From Haliclona indistincta (taxonomy: Eukaryota > Porifera > Demospongiae > Haplosclerida > Chalinidae), in assembly GCA_964017065.1 (NCBI GenBank), contig OZ024783.1, positions 14,639,820-14,703,819 on the forward strand: a DNA stretch of 64,000 bases, written 5' to 3'. Below are positions 55,401 to 60,800 of this stretch, piece by piece. Made by a program: the position numbers and the translations under genes. The notes under the pieces are model-generated. The model saw only the letters and a program-made list of their open reading frames with translations. It had not been told where the DNA came from and made no database searches. How positions within the stretch are numbered: position 1 is the stretch's first letter; every line of letters begins with the position of its first letter.

Positions 55401-58400
55401 ACACACACATACATAGACAGACACGAACGCATAACCCTCACGCATACTGCGCACGGGTAATGACAGTGAACGGTAAATAAATTTCCAGGGAGAGTGGTCA
55501 ATAACGTGATATAATTATGTGTAAAATGCATTCTATACCGTCATTGTGGTTTTGTTTCATAGGGAAAATCTCCATATAACTTAGCAAAGCAACAGAAACA
55601 TGCAGATATTTTAGCATACATGGATCAAGTGATAGCTGGTGAGTTTAATGATTTAATATTTTTTGGTAAATTGAATGAAGAGAGAATTACATGAAGAGAG
55701 AATTTCAGTCTGACATTAGACACTACCGTAGTCCGTACTAGTGCACGTTACCATGGCTACGGTGCATATTTCACATTCCTGTGGCACAACGCGTTCAATA
55801 ATGTTTTACCAGACCCTTCCCTTGGGTTGGGTATGGCGTGCGAGACTAAGTTAAGGGTGCTTGGCACTATTAATTGTTCATAAGACGGTCTTCACTTTTG
55901 AATATCATTTTGCGGTTGTGATTATGCTTTGTACTTTGTGTTCATGCTGTCCTTGAATGCATACATAGTTTAACTACATTTATCACATTAGATGCTACTC
56001 AGCTGTATACCCAAGCAGTGCAGAGAGCTATGAGAGATGGTATTACATGTGTCTTCATTATCAAAGTTCTCATCATTGGTGCACCTGGATCGGGCAAAAC
56101 CAGCTTACGATATCTTCTGCTTGGCTTGCCACCACCTGCCACTAGGACTAGTACTCCTTTGGCAACTCGTGCTTTCCGTGCTGTATCCATGCATCGTATC
56201 AAAGCTGATGGTAGTGCCAGTATGAGCACATGGAAAAAGCTCGATGATGACACGTACCTTCGCTTCATTGCAGAGGAAGTAAAAGTCCTAGAATTGAATC
56301 CGTCTCATGCTGCTAGATCTCGTGATCTGTCAATTAGTACATCACAGAAGCAGCACATCTCAGTAAAGAGCAGTACATCTCAGCCGCAGCCATCTCAGCA
56401 GCTACCACATTCACAAGTTTACAAAGAAGGCTGTACATCATTTGTTCCACAGAAATCTAATTTAGATGAGAATGCCAGCAATTACATTCCATCCCGTCCA
56501 CCGATGAGCAGCATGGTGTATAATCTTGTCGAGAATATGGTTTCTTGTCCTCCAACAATTCCTGAGAATCTTGAGCAGAAAAAGACCTTTATCCACCTGA
56601 TAGACTCTGGTGGACAACCGTCATTTATCAGCCTTGTACCAGCGTTCGTTAGGAAAAGCACAGTCAACATTGTCGTCTCGAAGTACAATCGTGACATCAA
56701 TGACAAGCTAGAGTATGAGTATGTAAAGGATGACAAGCATCTTCGTCAGCCAACGAAACTAGACCAAACACAACTCGAAAGCATTGAAGAGCTGGTTCGC
56801 ATTCTTTCGTCTACTAAGCATTCTGAAAAAGGCTTGTCAGAGTCTAAGTTTCTTCTGGTTGGTACTCATGCTGACAAGCATTGGTCTTTCTTTCAGCAAT
56901 CACATGGTGGTAAGAATCGATGGTTGAAGAAGAGTCTCGGTGAGCTAAAGTCGATGTGCATTGAGATTAATGATGATGGAGATATTCTTCTGCCAATCAA
57001 CACCTTAGTCACAAAAGGGCGTGATGAGTTGGCTTCCTCTTTAAGGCAGAAAATCATGGAAGCTTGCAGCAATGCCACGGTAGACATACCTACGAGATGG
57101 TATATTTTTGAATTAGAATTGAGTGCCAAAGCAGCGAAGGAGAAACGAAGTGTTCTTGGTATAGCCGAGTGTATAGCTATAGGTGAGAATTTAGAAATGA
57201 AAAGAGAAGAAGTATTGGCAGCATTGATGTTTTTAGATGAAGGTGCTATTTGCATGTATTTCAAAGTCATTCCTCACCTGGTCTTCACTGATCCACAATG
57301 TATTCTCAGCGAAGTCACTGAAATATTGAATCTTGGTATCGTTGACTTCAGTCAGATCTCTTCTCTTTATCCTTTCCTCTCTAAGTTCATGGCATCAGTA
57401 CGAACATTGAGAAACCGAGGGCTGTTTAATGGAGAGCTTGTCGATGTTCTTTGTAGCGAGTATCGAGTGAACATAGCTGGAAAGTGTGTCTACACAGTAG
57501 ACGACTTCCTCGCAATTCTGAAACACCTTCTAATAGTGGCGCCGGTTAGAATTGATGATGAAGAAGTTTTCTTTATTCCTTCTATCCTTCCAAGTAGCAA
57601 GAAAACTGTTCCTCTTCTCGATGGTGAGCTGCCTCCTCTTGTTCTTCTTTGTCACACGAAAGTGATGCCACTTGGGTTGTTTTCTGCTTTAGTCGTGGCC
57701 TTGCTTTACAATGCACTCTTCTCTCTTCTGGAGATTGCTGGTCGTGATGTTGTTAAATTGAATTGTACATCAGGAGGAGTAGTGATGCTGGTAGAGCATC
57801 ATGCATGCCTGGTCGTCCACTTCAGTGGTGACCCATCTGTGGCTCCTCTCATTAGAGCTGCCACACACCGCGCTATTGCCGAGGTCTGCAAGCAGCGACA
57901 CCTCGACACCAGCAAGATAGCGTTCTCTGATGGGTTCTGGTGTCCATTCAAGAAGTGCGAGAGCATACTTCATCCGTGTAAGGTTAATGTGTCGACCGGT
58001 TGGCTCACCTGCTCTGTAAGACCAGATCGTGGTTCTGGTCCCTATACCAATGAGAGAATGCTTGCATGGCTGGCACCAGTACCTGAAAACGGTAAGTCTA
58101 TATTATACAGTATCATTATGATATGGTTATTGTGTAATTTTGCAGCCTCACACTTAGTAGAATCATACTCCCCTGCAAAGGCTGTCATGAATCCATCTAT
58201 TAGTGAGTTTAATAATAGTTTTTTTTCACATAATTATTTCTTCTGTGTAGTTTGATCTATTATAATTATGCCTTGGTGGGCGGAGCCACAAGGCATACAG
58301 CAATTGTGCATGTCTGTCTGTATGTATGTCTGTCCGCTCTAGTTCTGAAAGACGGCGAAGAATCGGCTGGTGGTAAGTGCAATATCAACATAACACGTTA

Positions 58401-59673
58401 AAAGCTCGAACTTGATGGTCTTAAATTTTTTAATTAAAGCTTTGTATGTGAGTTATGGTGTGATTTGCTTACTTTGTTTACCGTTGCTGGCGATCTGGAC
58501 TTCTCCGAAGTCAAAAGTCCATGGTTAACTGGCTAGCAGATTGTAAGTTTGATCTGGACTACAGGATAGCGTGGCGGGTCTGGATAAAATTCAGCAAAAT
58601 CCAAAAAAGCTGCTACAAGCATGGCTTGTGCATGCCCTGCTAATTAGTAGCATACTATGTTATTTTCCAGCTTGTATCAATTGCTTGCATTGTGCTTTGT
58701 AAATCTGTTACAGTCATCATCTGCTGATAGAATAGCTGTAGTTGCTGTGTGCTGTCAAAGCATGTCAGTGTGCAGTATGCATGCAATTCCACCGAGGTAT
58801 CTGCACCATTGGTGCATAATTATTATTTTTTGTTTTGTAAAATTAATTATTAATTATTTTGTTGCAGATTTGAAACAATTTTTCGATAATCTTTAGTACA
58901 TGTCTAAGAAAGCATACGAAATTGCAAAAAGTTTGACTTTCACCACCTAAACTATAGGCCTAAATTTACACTGTTTCAAGCAGTTTTACCTAAATGTAGG
59001 CTAAAATCAAACACCCCAACTAAACTTAATTTAGGCAACTTTGCTAATAGCTAGACAACACCACCTCAATTTAAATTTGATAGACTTGGCAAATATAGGC
59101 CACCTAAATTTAGGTAGCCTTCTAATGAATTTTGATCTAAAATTGATTAGAGGCACCTAAATTTAGGTGGCGAAAGTCAAAATTATCCAATTACATGTGC
59201 TTTCTTTGCCACATGCTAAAGATTATCCATAACAAATCTGCAAAAAAATAGTTGGACGAAATTATTTTTTTGCGATAACTTCAGCTGTAAAAATTAATAG
59301 CTTCCTTATGTCAGAGTTACTCCAGTTGGTCAAAAGACTCAAATTACAGTGTATCTTATTTCCAGGTGACAGTCATGAAATTTCACTGTTCCAGTTCATA
59401 GAAAGTGTGGCTAATGTAATTCCTGATAAATGGAAAAGTTTTGGTGTGGTACTTGGGCTTTCCAGAGCAAAGCTTAATTCCATTGATAAGCAGCATCGTG
59501 GTGACCCACTAGATGCATTTACAGAAGTGTTCAGTATGTGGCAGCAACTAGCAACTGCTGATTATAATCCAGTCAAGTGGAGCACTCTTGTACGTGTTCT
59601 CAAGTCTCGTACAGTAGGAGAAGAGACTCTCGCTGAGTCTATCCAGAGTGAATTTATAGACAACAGTTCTTGA
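23891..59673 (+). CDS. Unit B: Rab-like / ankyrin / Roc-COR-like / death-domain gene
   Basis: Proposed exons: 23891-24011, 24062-24186, 37104-37181, 37836-37922, 38170-38235, 40389-40430 (Rab-like); 45959-46099, 46159-46260, 46433-46534, 49222-49323, 51172-51270, 55563-55638 (ankyrin); 55992-58091 (Roc/COR-like); 58146-58202; 59366-59673. All junctions agree in phase, and the sum is 3,606 bases, exactly 1,202 codons with the stop: Rab-like about 1-173, ankyrin 174-380, Roc/COR-like 381-1080, linker to 1099, death domain 1100-1201. Introns up to 13 kb are swollen by transposons. The alternative is two genes, the second starting at in-frame ATG 45938. Domains are firm; continuity across 40430-45959 is inferred from phase and from the Rab exon ending at GTGAGT rather than at a proper stop. 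Confidence 0.65.
24187..25050. other. Start of 13-kb intron 2 of unit B, no gene
   Basis: AT-rich, without recognisable coding or repeats. The minus-strand ORF at 24692-24997 is low-complexity (Leu/Ile/Phe/Ser-rich) and is not credible. Confidence 0.5.
25057..26283 (+). mobile_element. Fold-back element FB, copy 2
   Basis: Full-length, 1.23 kb: left arm from AAAATTAAAAAGATTTC, containing ATGTAGGGTTG and ACCATAGATCCCTACATC; inverted arm at about 25300-25440; tail; then TTCAACCCTACAT and the terminal hairpin GGGAGGCACTACCGTGCCTCCC ending CTAA, then T. Confidence 0.85.
26427..26927. mobile_element. TTAA-flanked (piggyBac-type) MITE
   Basis: Termini TTAACCCTTCACATGCGGCG and the complement of CCGCACTTGAAGGGTTAA, with TTAA on both sides. 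About 500 bp, no coding sequence. A CGGCGGGCA..TGCCCG-like subterminal hairpin is present near the left end. Confidence 0.65.
26966..28250. repeat. Inverted copy of R3, split by a TTAA element
   Basis: Reverse orientation relative to 22633-23520: begins TTAACCCTCGGCACATGCGC, runs to GTTCACGGTCACGCCCAC at 27371, is interrupted by the element 27372-28095, and resumes CACACCTTGTCCTTGTGG to CACGCCGAGGG near 28240. The unbroken counterpart is at 23060-23110. Confidence 0.7.
27372..28095. mobile_element. TTAA-flanked fold-back (piggyBac-type) MITE, copy 1
   Basis: 724 bp, TTAA both sides, termini GGTGGCGGTATACCCG / CGGGTATACC(A/G)CCACC. The two halves are nearly complete inverted repeats around about 27775, so ORFs on opposite strands mirror each other. 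Copy 2 is at 52896-53620. No transposase. Confidence 0.8.
28700..29130 (-). pseudogene. Repeat-associated protein fragment with Cys-rich tail
   Basis: Read on the minus strand, this gives a degenerate frame with VFKKGIEIKRCHERARFLRR, then NDMVSHEVFNFNGPFPP and KCQ, then after a frameshift a CxxxCxCGKxxxxCxxxCxC-type tail. This FNG-FPPKCQ plus Cys-cluster layout resembles a family I have seen as multi-copy, transposon-like ORFs in cnidarians and sponges, but I cannot name it. Stops and shifts show it is dead. Confidence 0.4.
29205..29335. repeat. Palindromic repeat GGGATCTACGCGGTAT
   Basis: Arms GGGATCTACGCGGTATACAAACC and the complement of GGTTTCTATACCGCGTAGATCCC enclose a GCGCGTAGTGCGAGGGTTCTA core. 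No coding. Confidence 0.6.
29455..30085. mobile_element. Fold-back element with tandem-repeat arms and centre
   Basis: The left arm begins TGTAGGGATGA and has three roughly 33-bp repeats containing AAGATGGGATGATGCTTGC, then CCCTACATCAGCGGCTTG. The right arm is the complement with the same repeats. The centre holds about five roughly 58-bp tandem units containing GGACGCAGTCCGATGAAGTA. The minus-strand 186-codon ORF merely reads these repeats. A decayed right arm alone is at 36048-36110. Confidence 0.7.
30590..31110. mobile_element. Inverted-repeat element with subterminal hairpins (R7)
   Basis: Ends share CACTAACGCCTGCCAGGTTTTTGTG and its complement. Outside these, each end has its own small hairpin (GACGTTCCGAGTG..GGGACGTC and AGATGTTCCCAC..GGAACATCT). 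About 520 bp, no gene. Confidence 0.6.
31143..31548. mobile_element. Inverted-repeat element R8
   Basis: Termini AGTCTCGCGCGCCAGACCCA and the complement of TGGGTCTGGCGCGAGAGACT, continuing inward with CCCTTCC..AATAATGTTTTACCAG. The right half also occurs alone at 55735-55850. Confidence 0.7.
31560..32317. other. Intronic spacer, nothing recognised
   Basis: Short opposing ORFs at 31567-31804 have no recognisable motif. No repeat with clear ends. Confidence 0.4.
32466..32890 (+). pseudogene. HIRAN-like domain protein
   Basis: Reads SSCVRGYHIYQELWKPRVGEKL and DRYAVAVVKS, the N-terminal half of a HIRAN-type fold. After a frameshift near 32655-32700 it continues CSLFIRRGGTITCEVSGRRR, LLQGGLEIPCLLTFKG, to a TAG at 32888. 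HIRAN domains bind DNA ends or stalled forks in Rad5/HLTF-type helicases; here the domain stands alone inside a pogo element. No ATG opens the visible frame (an upstream exon or alternative start would be needed). Probably transposon cargo or an accessory gene, now broken. Confidence 0.65.
33013..35876 (-). pseudogene. Pogo/Tigger-like DDE transposase, split by FB insertion
   Basis: Minus strand, from MSIENYFKCLPTPQESVLP (35876) through a helix-turn-helix-like stretch (SPEQRAEIGRYAVQH), GRHVLLGERLE, LVEYGGYFVLTRSWAKSLLK and ATTKC, into the DDE_1 catalytic domain (IPPSLIFNWDQTG, PSSSWTM, GSKRVEMIGMEDKRQITA, FPADWSITHSHNHWSN). It is interrupted at 34840-33620 by the FB element, then continues AALALFDHFKGQ, CTDRLKPLDISVNK, with an acidic Ser/Asp-rich tail ending at 33013. 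Several frameshifts occur before 35180. Transposes DNA by cut and paste when intact; here it is inactive. Confidence 0.8.
33620..34839 (+). mobile_element. Fold-back element FB, copy 3, inside the transposase
   Basis: About 1,220 bp, same architecture as copy 2, ending in the GGGAGGCAC..GTGCCTCCC hairpin and CTAA with T following. Because it sits in a recognisable reading frame, the pre-insertion codons can be inferred: the host frame resumes with no added host bases, so there is little or no target duplication. Confidence 0.85.
36048..36110. repeat. Solo decayed arm of the 29455-type element
   Basis: TTGTTTCTTTACTTTTGCAAGCATTATCTCTAC resembles the right arm at 30010-30085. No partner arm is seen. 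Confidence 0.45.
36455..36890. repeat. Partial copy of repeat R6 (TGTTACGGACC end)
   Basis: Starts TGTTACGGACCGATTTAGCCC with GCCGGCCGGCC blocks; GATCGTTACACGCAGCTTAGACTAGTA matches the complement of 48990-49025. The far terminus is missing. Confidence 0.6.
37230..37455. repeat. Small MITE, pair of 21585-21842
   Basis: Ends GAGCAGATTTTACAAAAGGGGCCACTTTTCTCCTGCAATTTT and a complementary CAGGAGTCAAGTGACCCCTTTTCTCAAATC. About 225 bp. Confidence 0.5.
37695..37750. repeat. Solo FB arm remnant
   Basis: CCCTATATAAATCCTTTTGATATTGTTAGAAATCATTAATTTTC resembles the outer end of FB inverted arms. It lies just upstream of Rab exon 37836. Confidence 0.45.
38390..38880 (-). pseudogene. Tyrosine recombinase relic (DIRS/Crypton-type)
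   Basis: Reading the minus strand gives a C-terminal tyrosine-recombinase domain in several frames: LRQSKTDIFGVGVTIHLG and CPLSALLAYLAV, then, past a degenerate stretch, GAATSAALAGVPDSTIQQMG followed by RWKSSAFTRYLRPP. GRW.SSAF.RY with its tyrosine matches the catalytic C-terminus of the recombinases in DIRS, Ngaro and Crypton elements. Stops and frameshifts are frequent. No split direct repeats or partner RT were found. It lies between Rab exons 5 and 6 of unit B. Confidence 0.7.
38888..39456. mobile_element. TTAA-type inverted-repeat element R9
   Basis: Left TTAACTCTTTAGTTCCTGAA and right complement TTAACCCTTTACTTACTGAA, with a shared subterminal TTGACTTGCTCTAAA and an internal GGCCACTCCCACTT palindrome. 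Partial copy at 13051-13390. No gene. Confidence 0.65.
39457..40066. other. Intronic, no gene seen
   Basis: Unit B intron 5. The 83-codon ORF at 39482 has no motif. Confidence 0.4.
40067..40271. mobile_element. Decayed pogo-type MITE
   Basis: TA then CCGTATAGCGGGTAATTTTGG at the left; the right end has decayed to CTGTACAG then TA. The interior has GCGAATT/AATTCGCC motifs as in 12403-12607. Confidence 0.55.
40466..41092. mobile_element. Fold-back element immediately after Rab exon 6
   Basis: Long arms (about 220 bp each): CATGACTTTAGCAAGTATC, AGACAGACTAGCAGAGT, GGCCATAGCGGAAAGACGAG, AAAATTGCTCCAGCAAGCTCATCTGCC, and their complements. It begins about 35 bases after the splice donor at 40431. 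ORFs on it are palindromic by-products. Confidence 0.7.
41113..41922 (+). mobile_element. TTAA-type element with 171-codon ORF
   Basis: Left TTAAGGTGGCGGTATACCG, right CGGTATACCGCC then ATATCACC; the right TTAA is lost. Termini relate it to 27372 and 52896, but the interior is different. Confidence 0.55.
41409..41924 (+). CDS. Unrecognised 171-codon ORF within a TTAA-type element
   Basis: Opens at ATG 41409 and ends by reading into the right terminus (last residues ..QTVYRHIT). Cys-, Arg- and Phe-rich, with no domain I recognise: no DDE pattern, no zinc-finger spacing. The overlap with the terminal repeat argues it is fortuitous. Confidence 0.2.
   Translation: MLSPFAKNSTTSAFALCNKDRRIFYSIKRRARQRDFLNIDSYCSLCSRTRSCRCSSGACFTVFCDFRKNQRIYQEKLFVWPSGKLLKHREYCFTLLEDSRGEIFGEWIIDLDGLCIWRWYEVHSRYLQNSFVYLSSRHVAGFWRLVLYSSWIASCFQNHCSHAQTVYRHIT
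42387..42596 (-). CDS. Unrecognised 69-codon ORF
   Basis: Minus strand, MCKNKRGVVNTADSREQYFD..., ending ..PIITVLLRVISSSTQLKC. Its composition is protein-like (charged, not low-complexity), unlike neighbouring random ORFs. I do not recognise the family. Possibly a fragment of a transposon protein. Confidence 0.25.
   Translation of the reverse strand: MCKNKRGVVNTADSREQYFDVGIKDGAKGDSAAKLLHRSKNAHLGQFSLEKPIITVLLRVISSSTQLKC
42836..43020. repeat. Palindromic element (CCAGGCTCTC ends)
   Basis: CCAGGCTCTC...GCATGCGCATGCGTTAATTATG...AAAT and the complement ATTTGGACATAATTAACGCATGCGCATGC...CAGGCTCTCT. Followed by a second imperfect palindrome of GGATTG/CAATCC motifs to about 43165. Confidence 0.65.
43200..44700. 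other. Intronic, no gene; small hairpin and a duplicated block
   Basis: GGTAGCTTGGTTCAAA-type hairpin repeats at 43605-43675, and an approximate duplication of a block (TACACCAAGATTCATTA.../TATACCAAGACTCGTTA...) at 43825 and 44235. Minus ORFs at 43850 and 44277 cover this duplication and have no motif. Confidence 0.4.
44701..45873 (+). mobile_element. Fold-back element FB, copy 4
   Basis: Same architecture as copy 2; ends CAACCCTACACAGGGAGGCAC..GTGCCTCCCTAA then T. The inner part of the first inverted pair is shortened. Its right end is 85 bases upstream of the first ankyrin exon. Confidence 0.85.
45959..55638 (+). CDS. Ankyrin-repeat exons of unit B
   Basis: Six exons: 45959-46099, 46159-46260, 46433-46534, 49222-49323, 51172-51270, 55563-55638. 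The first (47 codons) follows TATCACAG and reads ENTPFALAKPLPKMKPQTVG. The next four are 34, 34, 34 and 33 codons, phase 0 at both ends, each about one repeat: SFIEKGADPNW, DGRTALLVVTSKGILLIVKY, KTCLMLAAINGHISTVKYLV, TACHYAVDKDNLEIVKLLVV with HGANI. The last (SPYNLAKQQKHADILAYM) is a half repeat ending in phase 1. Ankyrin repeats bind protein partners. Introns hold FB, R5, R6, Tc1-type, hAT and palindromic insertions. Confidence 0.85.
46707..47716. mobile_element. Tc1/mariner-type non-autonomous element, copy 2
   Basis: TA-flanked; termini CAGTGCTTTTAATCTAGAGG and complement. The interior shares TTTCTACAT..TTTCTATTGC.TTAAT.CAGATTGCAAC and onward with 8942-9941, but the inner part of the terminal repeats is different. 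Confidence 0.75.
47793..48310 (-). mobile_element. Fold-back element FB, copy 5, inverted and truncated
   Basis: Contains both arms (47965-48310) preceded by the complement of the proximal tail (AACCAATGGTGGAAACAAAGACAGCTC), so it lies opposite to the other copies. The distal tail and terminal hairpin are missing. Confidence 0.75.
48323..49195. mobile_element. Inverted-repeat element R6, complete copy
   Basis: Ends TGTTACGGACC and GGTCTGTAACA. Both ends are packed with GGCCGGC/GCCGGCC blocks. No ORF of note. A partial copy is at 36455. Confidence 0.65.
49710..49836. repeat. Long imperfect hairpin
   Basis: ATCTAACTGACAAGAACG...CAATCACGAGCC.TTGGAAGGT..TTACAGCCC, with its complement ending TGTCAGTTAGAT. 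About 60-bp arms. Intronic. Confidence 0.65.
50296..50995. mobile_element. Repeat R5, GCCTCGGTGGGCGGAGCC end
   Basis: Starts GCCTCGGTGGGCGG and ends with CCACCGAGGCATCTGCACC; short inverted ends GCCTCGGTGG/CCACCGAGGC. Other copies at 58271-58816 and 9944-10262. Non-coding. Confidence 0.6.
51340..52290 (+). mobile_element. Diverged fold-back element FB, copy 6
   Basis: Arms GCAATGAGGAAATCTGCCACTGG.CCACAATGTAATGGTAACAC and complement at 51560-51660, then a tail with GGAATTTATAACTCCATTTCGCTAAAAACGAAGTTC. Ends are lost and there is no terminal hairpin. The oldest member here. Confidence 0.65.
52496..54425. repeat. Giant palindrome, about 560-bp arms, interrupted by a TTAA element
   Basis: Left arm 52496-52880 plus 53621-53800; right arm about 53868-54425. 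Matching blocks include GGTCTATCCTTTGAGAGTTGACTACATCATATGG, CGTTAGGGACAGGAT, GAGCCAATACTTGCTTACTGC and GTGACGTTTTAATGGGC with their complements. The element 52896-53620 lies in the left arm only. ORFs here are palindromic by-products. Confidence 0.8.
52896..53620. mobile_element. TTAA-flanked fold-back MITE, copy 2
   Basis: 725 bp, TTAA on both sides, nearly the same sequence as 27372-28095. Inserted in the left arm of the giant palindrome. Confidence 0.8.
54538..54618. repeat. Two-copy tandem repeat, about 41 bp
   Basis: TTGGCTCTGACGTACGGTACATGTGAGACTGAGTGAG occurs twice head to tail, just left of the hAT-type element. Confidence 0.75.
54641..55195 (+). mobile_element. hAT-type element with 8-bp duplication
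   Basis: Flanked by GAGGTTGG at 54633-54640 and 55196-55203. Inverted termini AAGGGACG.GCACAATATTCC, with right complement TAGGGACGAGCACAATATTCC. Subterminal GGGAATAATGGG repeats occur at both ends. It holds one 105-codon ORF and lies in the last ankyrin intron of unit B. Confidence 0.8.
54751..55068 (+). CDS. 105-codon ORF in the hAT-type element
   Basis: Begins MLLAILTTRSTDSTAEAA, a Ser/Thr/Glu-rich disordered stretch, then SLLSRLRAPQLAEIRSKRSV and a basic PPKGKRPSKGRG tail. The SLLSRL-AP...KR...PPKG pattern reminds me of the N-terminal region of some transposon-encoded proteins, but I cannot name a domain. It may be the surviving N-terminus of a transposase after internal deletion. Confidence 0.4.
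   Translation: MLLAILTTRSTDSTAEAAEASESTVTVTLSSSPPSSDSEADAETTSSSETGPHTQSPEPSLLSRLRAPQLAEIRSKRSVHRNYPPKGKRPSKGRGHLQKIIAKSH
55735..55850. repeat. Right half of repeat R8
   Basis: GTGCACGTTACCATGGCTACGGTGCATATTTCAC through CCAGACCCTTCCCTTGGGTTGGG to CGAGACT matches 31430-31548. Confidence 0.7.
55992..58091 (+). CDS. Roc-like P-loop GTPase + COR-like exon (unit B)
   Basis: 2,100 bases, entering in phase 1 after CACATTAG from the last ankyrin exon and leaving in phase 1 at GTAAGT. P-loop GAPGSGKTS, IDSGGQPSF (G3-type) and VGTHADK (G4-type) are all intact, so this GTPase looks competent, in contrast to the Rab modules. The COR-like part (IPTRWYIFELEL onward) is followed by VGxLLYNALF-type helices and a Cys-containing segment (FWCPFKKCESILHPCKVN) before the linker exon. 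The linker between P-loop and G3 is Ser/Gln-rich and longer than in unit A. Roc-COR modules dimerise and act as GTP-regulated switches. Confidence 0.85.
58146..58202 (+). CDS. 57-base linker exon (unit B)
   Basis: As in unit A, phase 1 to phase 1. The upstream intron (58092-58145) is 54 bases, divisible by three and without a stop, so retention would insert 18 mostly hydrophobic residues. Confidence 0.75.
58271..58816. mobile_element. Repeat R5, copy in the pre-death-domain intron
   Basis: GCCTTGGTGGGCGGAGCC start and CCACCGAGGTATCTGCACC end. Absent from the corresponding unit A intron (15599-16285), so it inserted after the duplication. Confidence 0.6.
58945..59180. repeat. ACCTAAATTTAGGT palindrome cluster (unit B)
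   Basis: Counterpart of 15840-16110 with somewhat decayed copies, the last being GGCACCTAAATTTAGGTGGCGAAAGTC. Confidence 0.6.
59366..59673 (+). CDS. Death-domain exon (unit B), C-terminus
   Basis: Phase 1 entry after TTCCAG, stop TGA at 59671-59673. Differs from unit A by a handful of residues (for example LGLSRAK for LGLSGAK). All six helix signatures, including the VKWSTL tryptophan, are intact. Confidence 0.85.
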
Positions 59674-59770
59674 TTCAGACATAACAATTTTGAATGACAT
59701 GCTGTTTTCTTAATTTTAAAGTTAATATACTTTTTCATATACAAAGAATATTTATTATTTATTCCTATTA

Positions 59771-60800
59771 TTATCTAGTGACAAGAATGGGTTTCTCGTC
59801 GCATTTACTAGTAATAGTACTCCATGAAATGGGCTGTTCTTTACAAATACTAGAACAGACTGATCCTTTTCTTCTCAACTTATTATAGTACCTCTTCATC
59901 TGCTTGTGAGCAAGATAATGGTTGATATGCACAGCAATGAATCCACGGCTACATCGTCTGCTATTGTGACCAGAAAAAATACGTACATCATCAACACGAA
60001 CAATGTTATAAGGAGCCAGCCATGCTCCTACTGAGACATCCTCGCATGTGTAGGTCTGTAAGTAAGGTGCATTCTCTGCTATTAAGTTCACTAAGTCTTT
60101 CGATAGTACATACATGCCTCCATAGTTGTACGGAAAGTATGTGTTACAGAAGTGCCATTGGTCTCCCGCCATTGCCCTTTGTTAATGAGAGGGTTGTAAC
60201 AAGAGGATCTGCCCCAGTGGAGTCGATGAGTGGGGAGGTGAGTTTTAAGGTCTTTGAGTATTCACTGTGTGTTGAGGAATACGTCATCATCTGTTTTGAG
60301 CATGAATGAGAAGTTGTAGTGATGGTTGATAAATACCATTGACTGCAGTGTTCTATTACTGAGAGACGAGTAGCTGTTTGATACATCCCACAGTACAAGC
60401 AGGTCACCATGATCTTGCTGTCCATGTTGTGTAGGTACTCGTTTAAAATCGTTGATTCTGAATTTTAAACGAGTACCTACACAACATGGAGTGTCACCAC
60501 AACACCCCCGTTTTAACAGTGCAGTATCCAGTGTTCTGATCTCTACACCTGCCTAGCTAGCACCCAGGCCTCCGATCAAGAATCGATACTGCACCGAGTA
60601 ACCAATGAGCATCCTCGGAGCTAGCCAGGTCTCTCTGATTGCATTTTTCCTCCGAGTGCTGTTGATTCTTGAGTGCACCAGGATGATCACTTCTCCCACC
60701 ACAACCGCACTGTTCGCGGTCAAAGAGGCGGGAAACTCGGACCACAATCCGAGGGCGAGCTCCCTCGATCCTCGAGTCAGCTGTCCGCGAGTTGGTTGTT
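59771..60800 (-). pseudogene. Beta-1,3-galactosyltransferase-like (GT31), copy B
   Basis: Minus strand, convergent with unit B. RKNAIRETW, VSNSYSSLSNRTL, MLKTDDDVFLNTQ, YNYGGMYVLS and EDVSVGAWL are all recognisable, but not in one frame. A TGA replaces the Arg codon right after FLNTQ (near 60265), one base is lost near 60160, and a 68-bp perfect hairpin (60422-60489) sits in what may be an intron upstream. It therefore lacks a usable C-terminal half from one start. It keeps the segment before DxD that copy A has in the wrong frame. Confidence 0.75.
60422..60489. repeat. Perfect hairpin insertion in GT31 copy B
   Basis: Arms of 28 bp (CCATGTTGTGTAGGTACTCG...) around a 12-base loop. Copy A has no equivalent, so it was inserted after duplication or lost from A. 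Confidence 0.85.
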
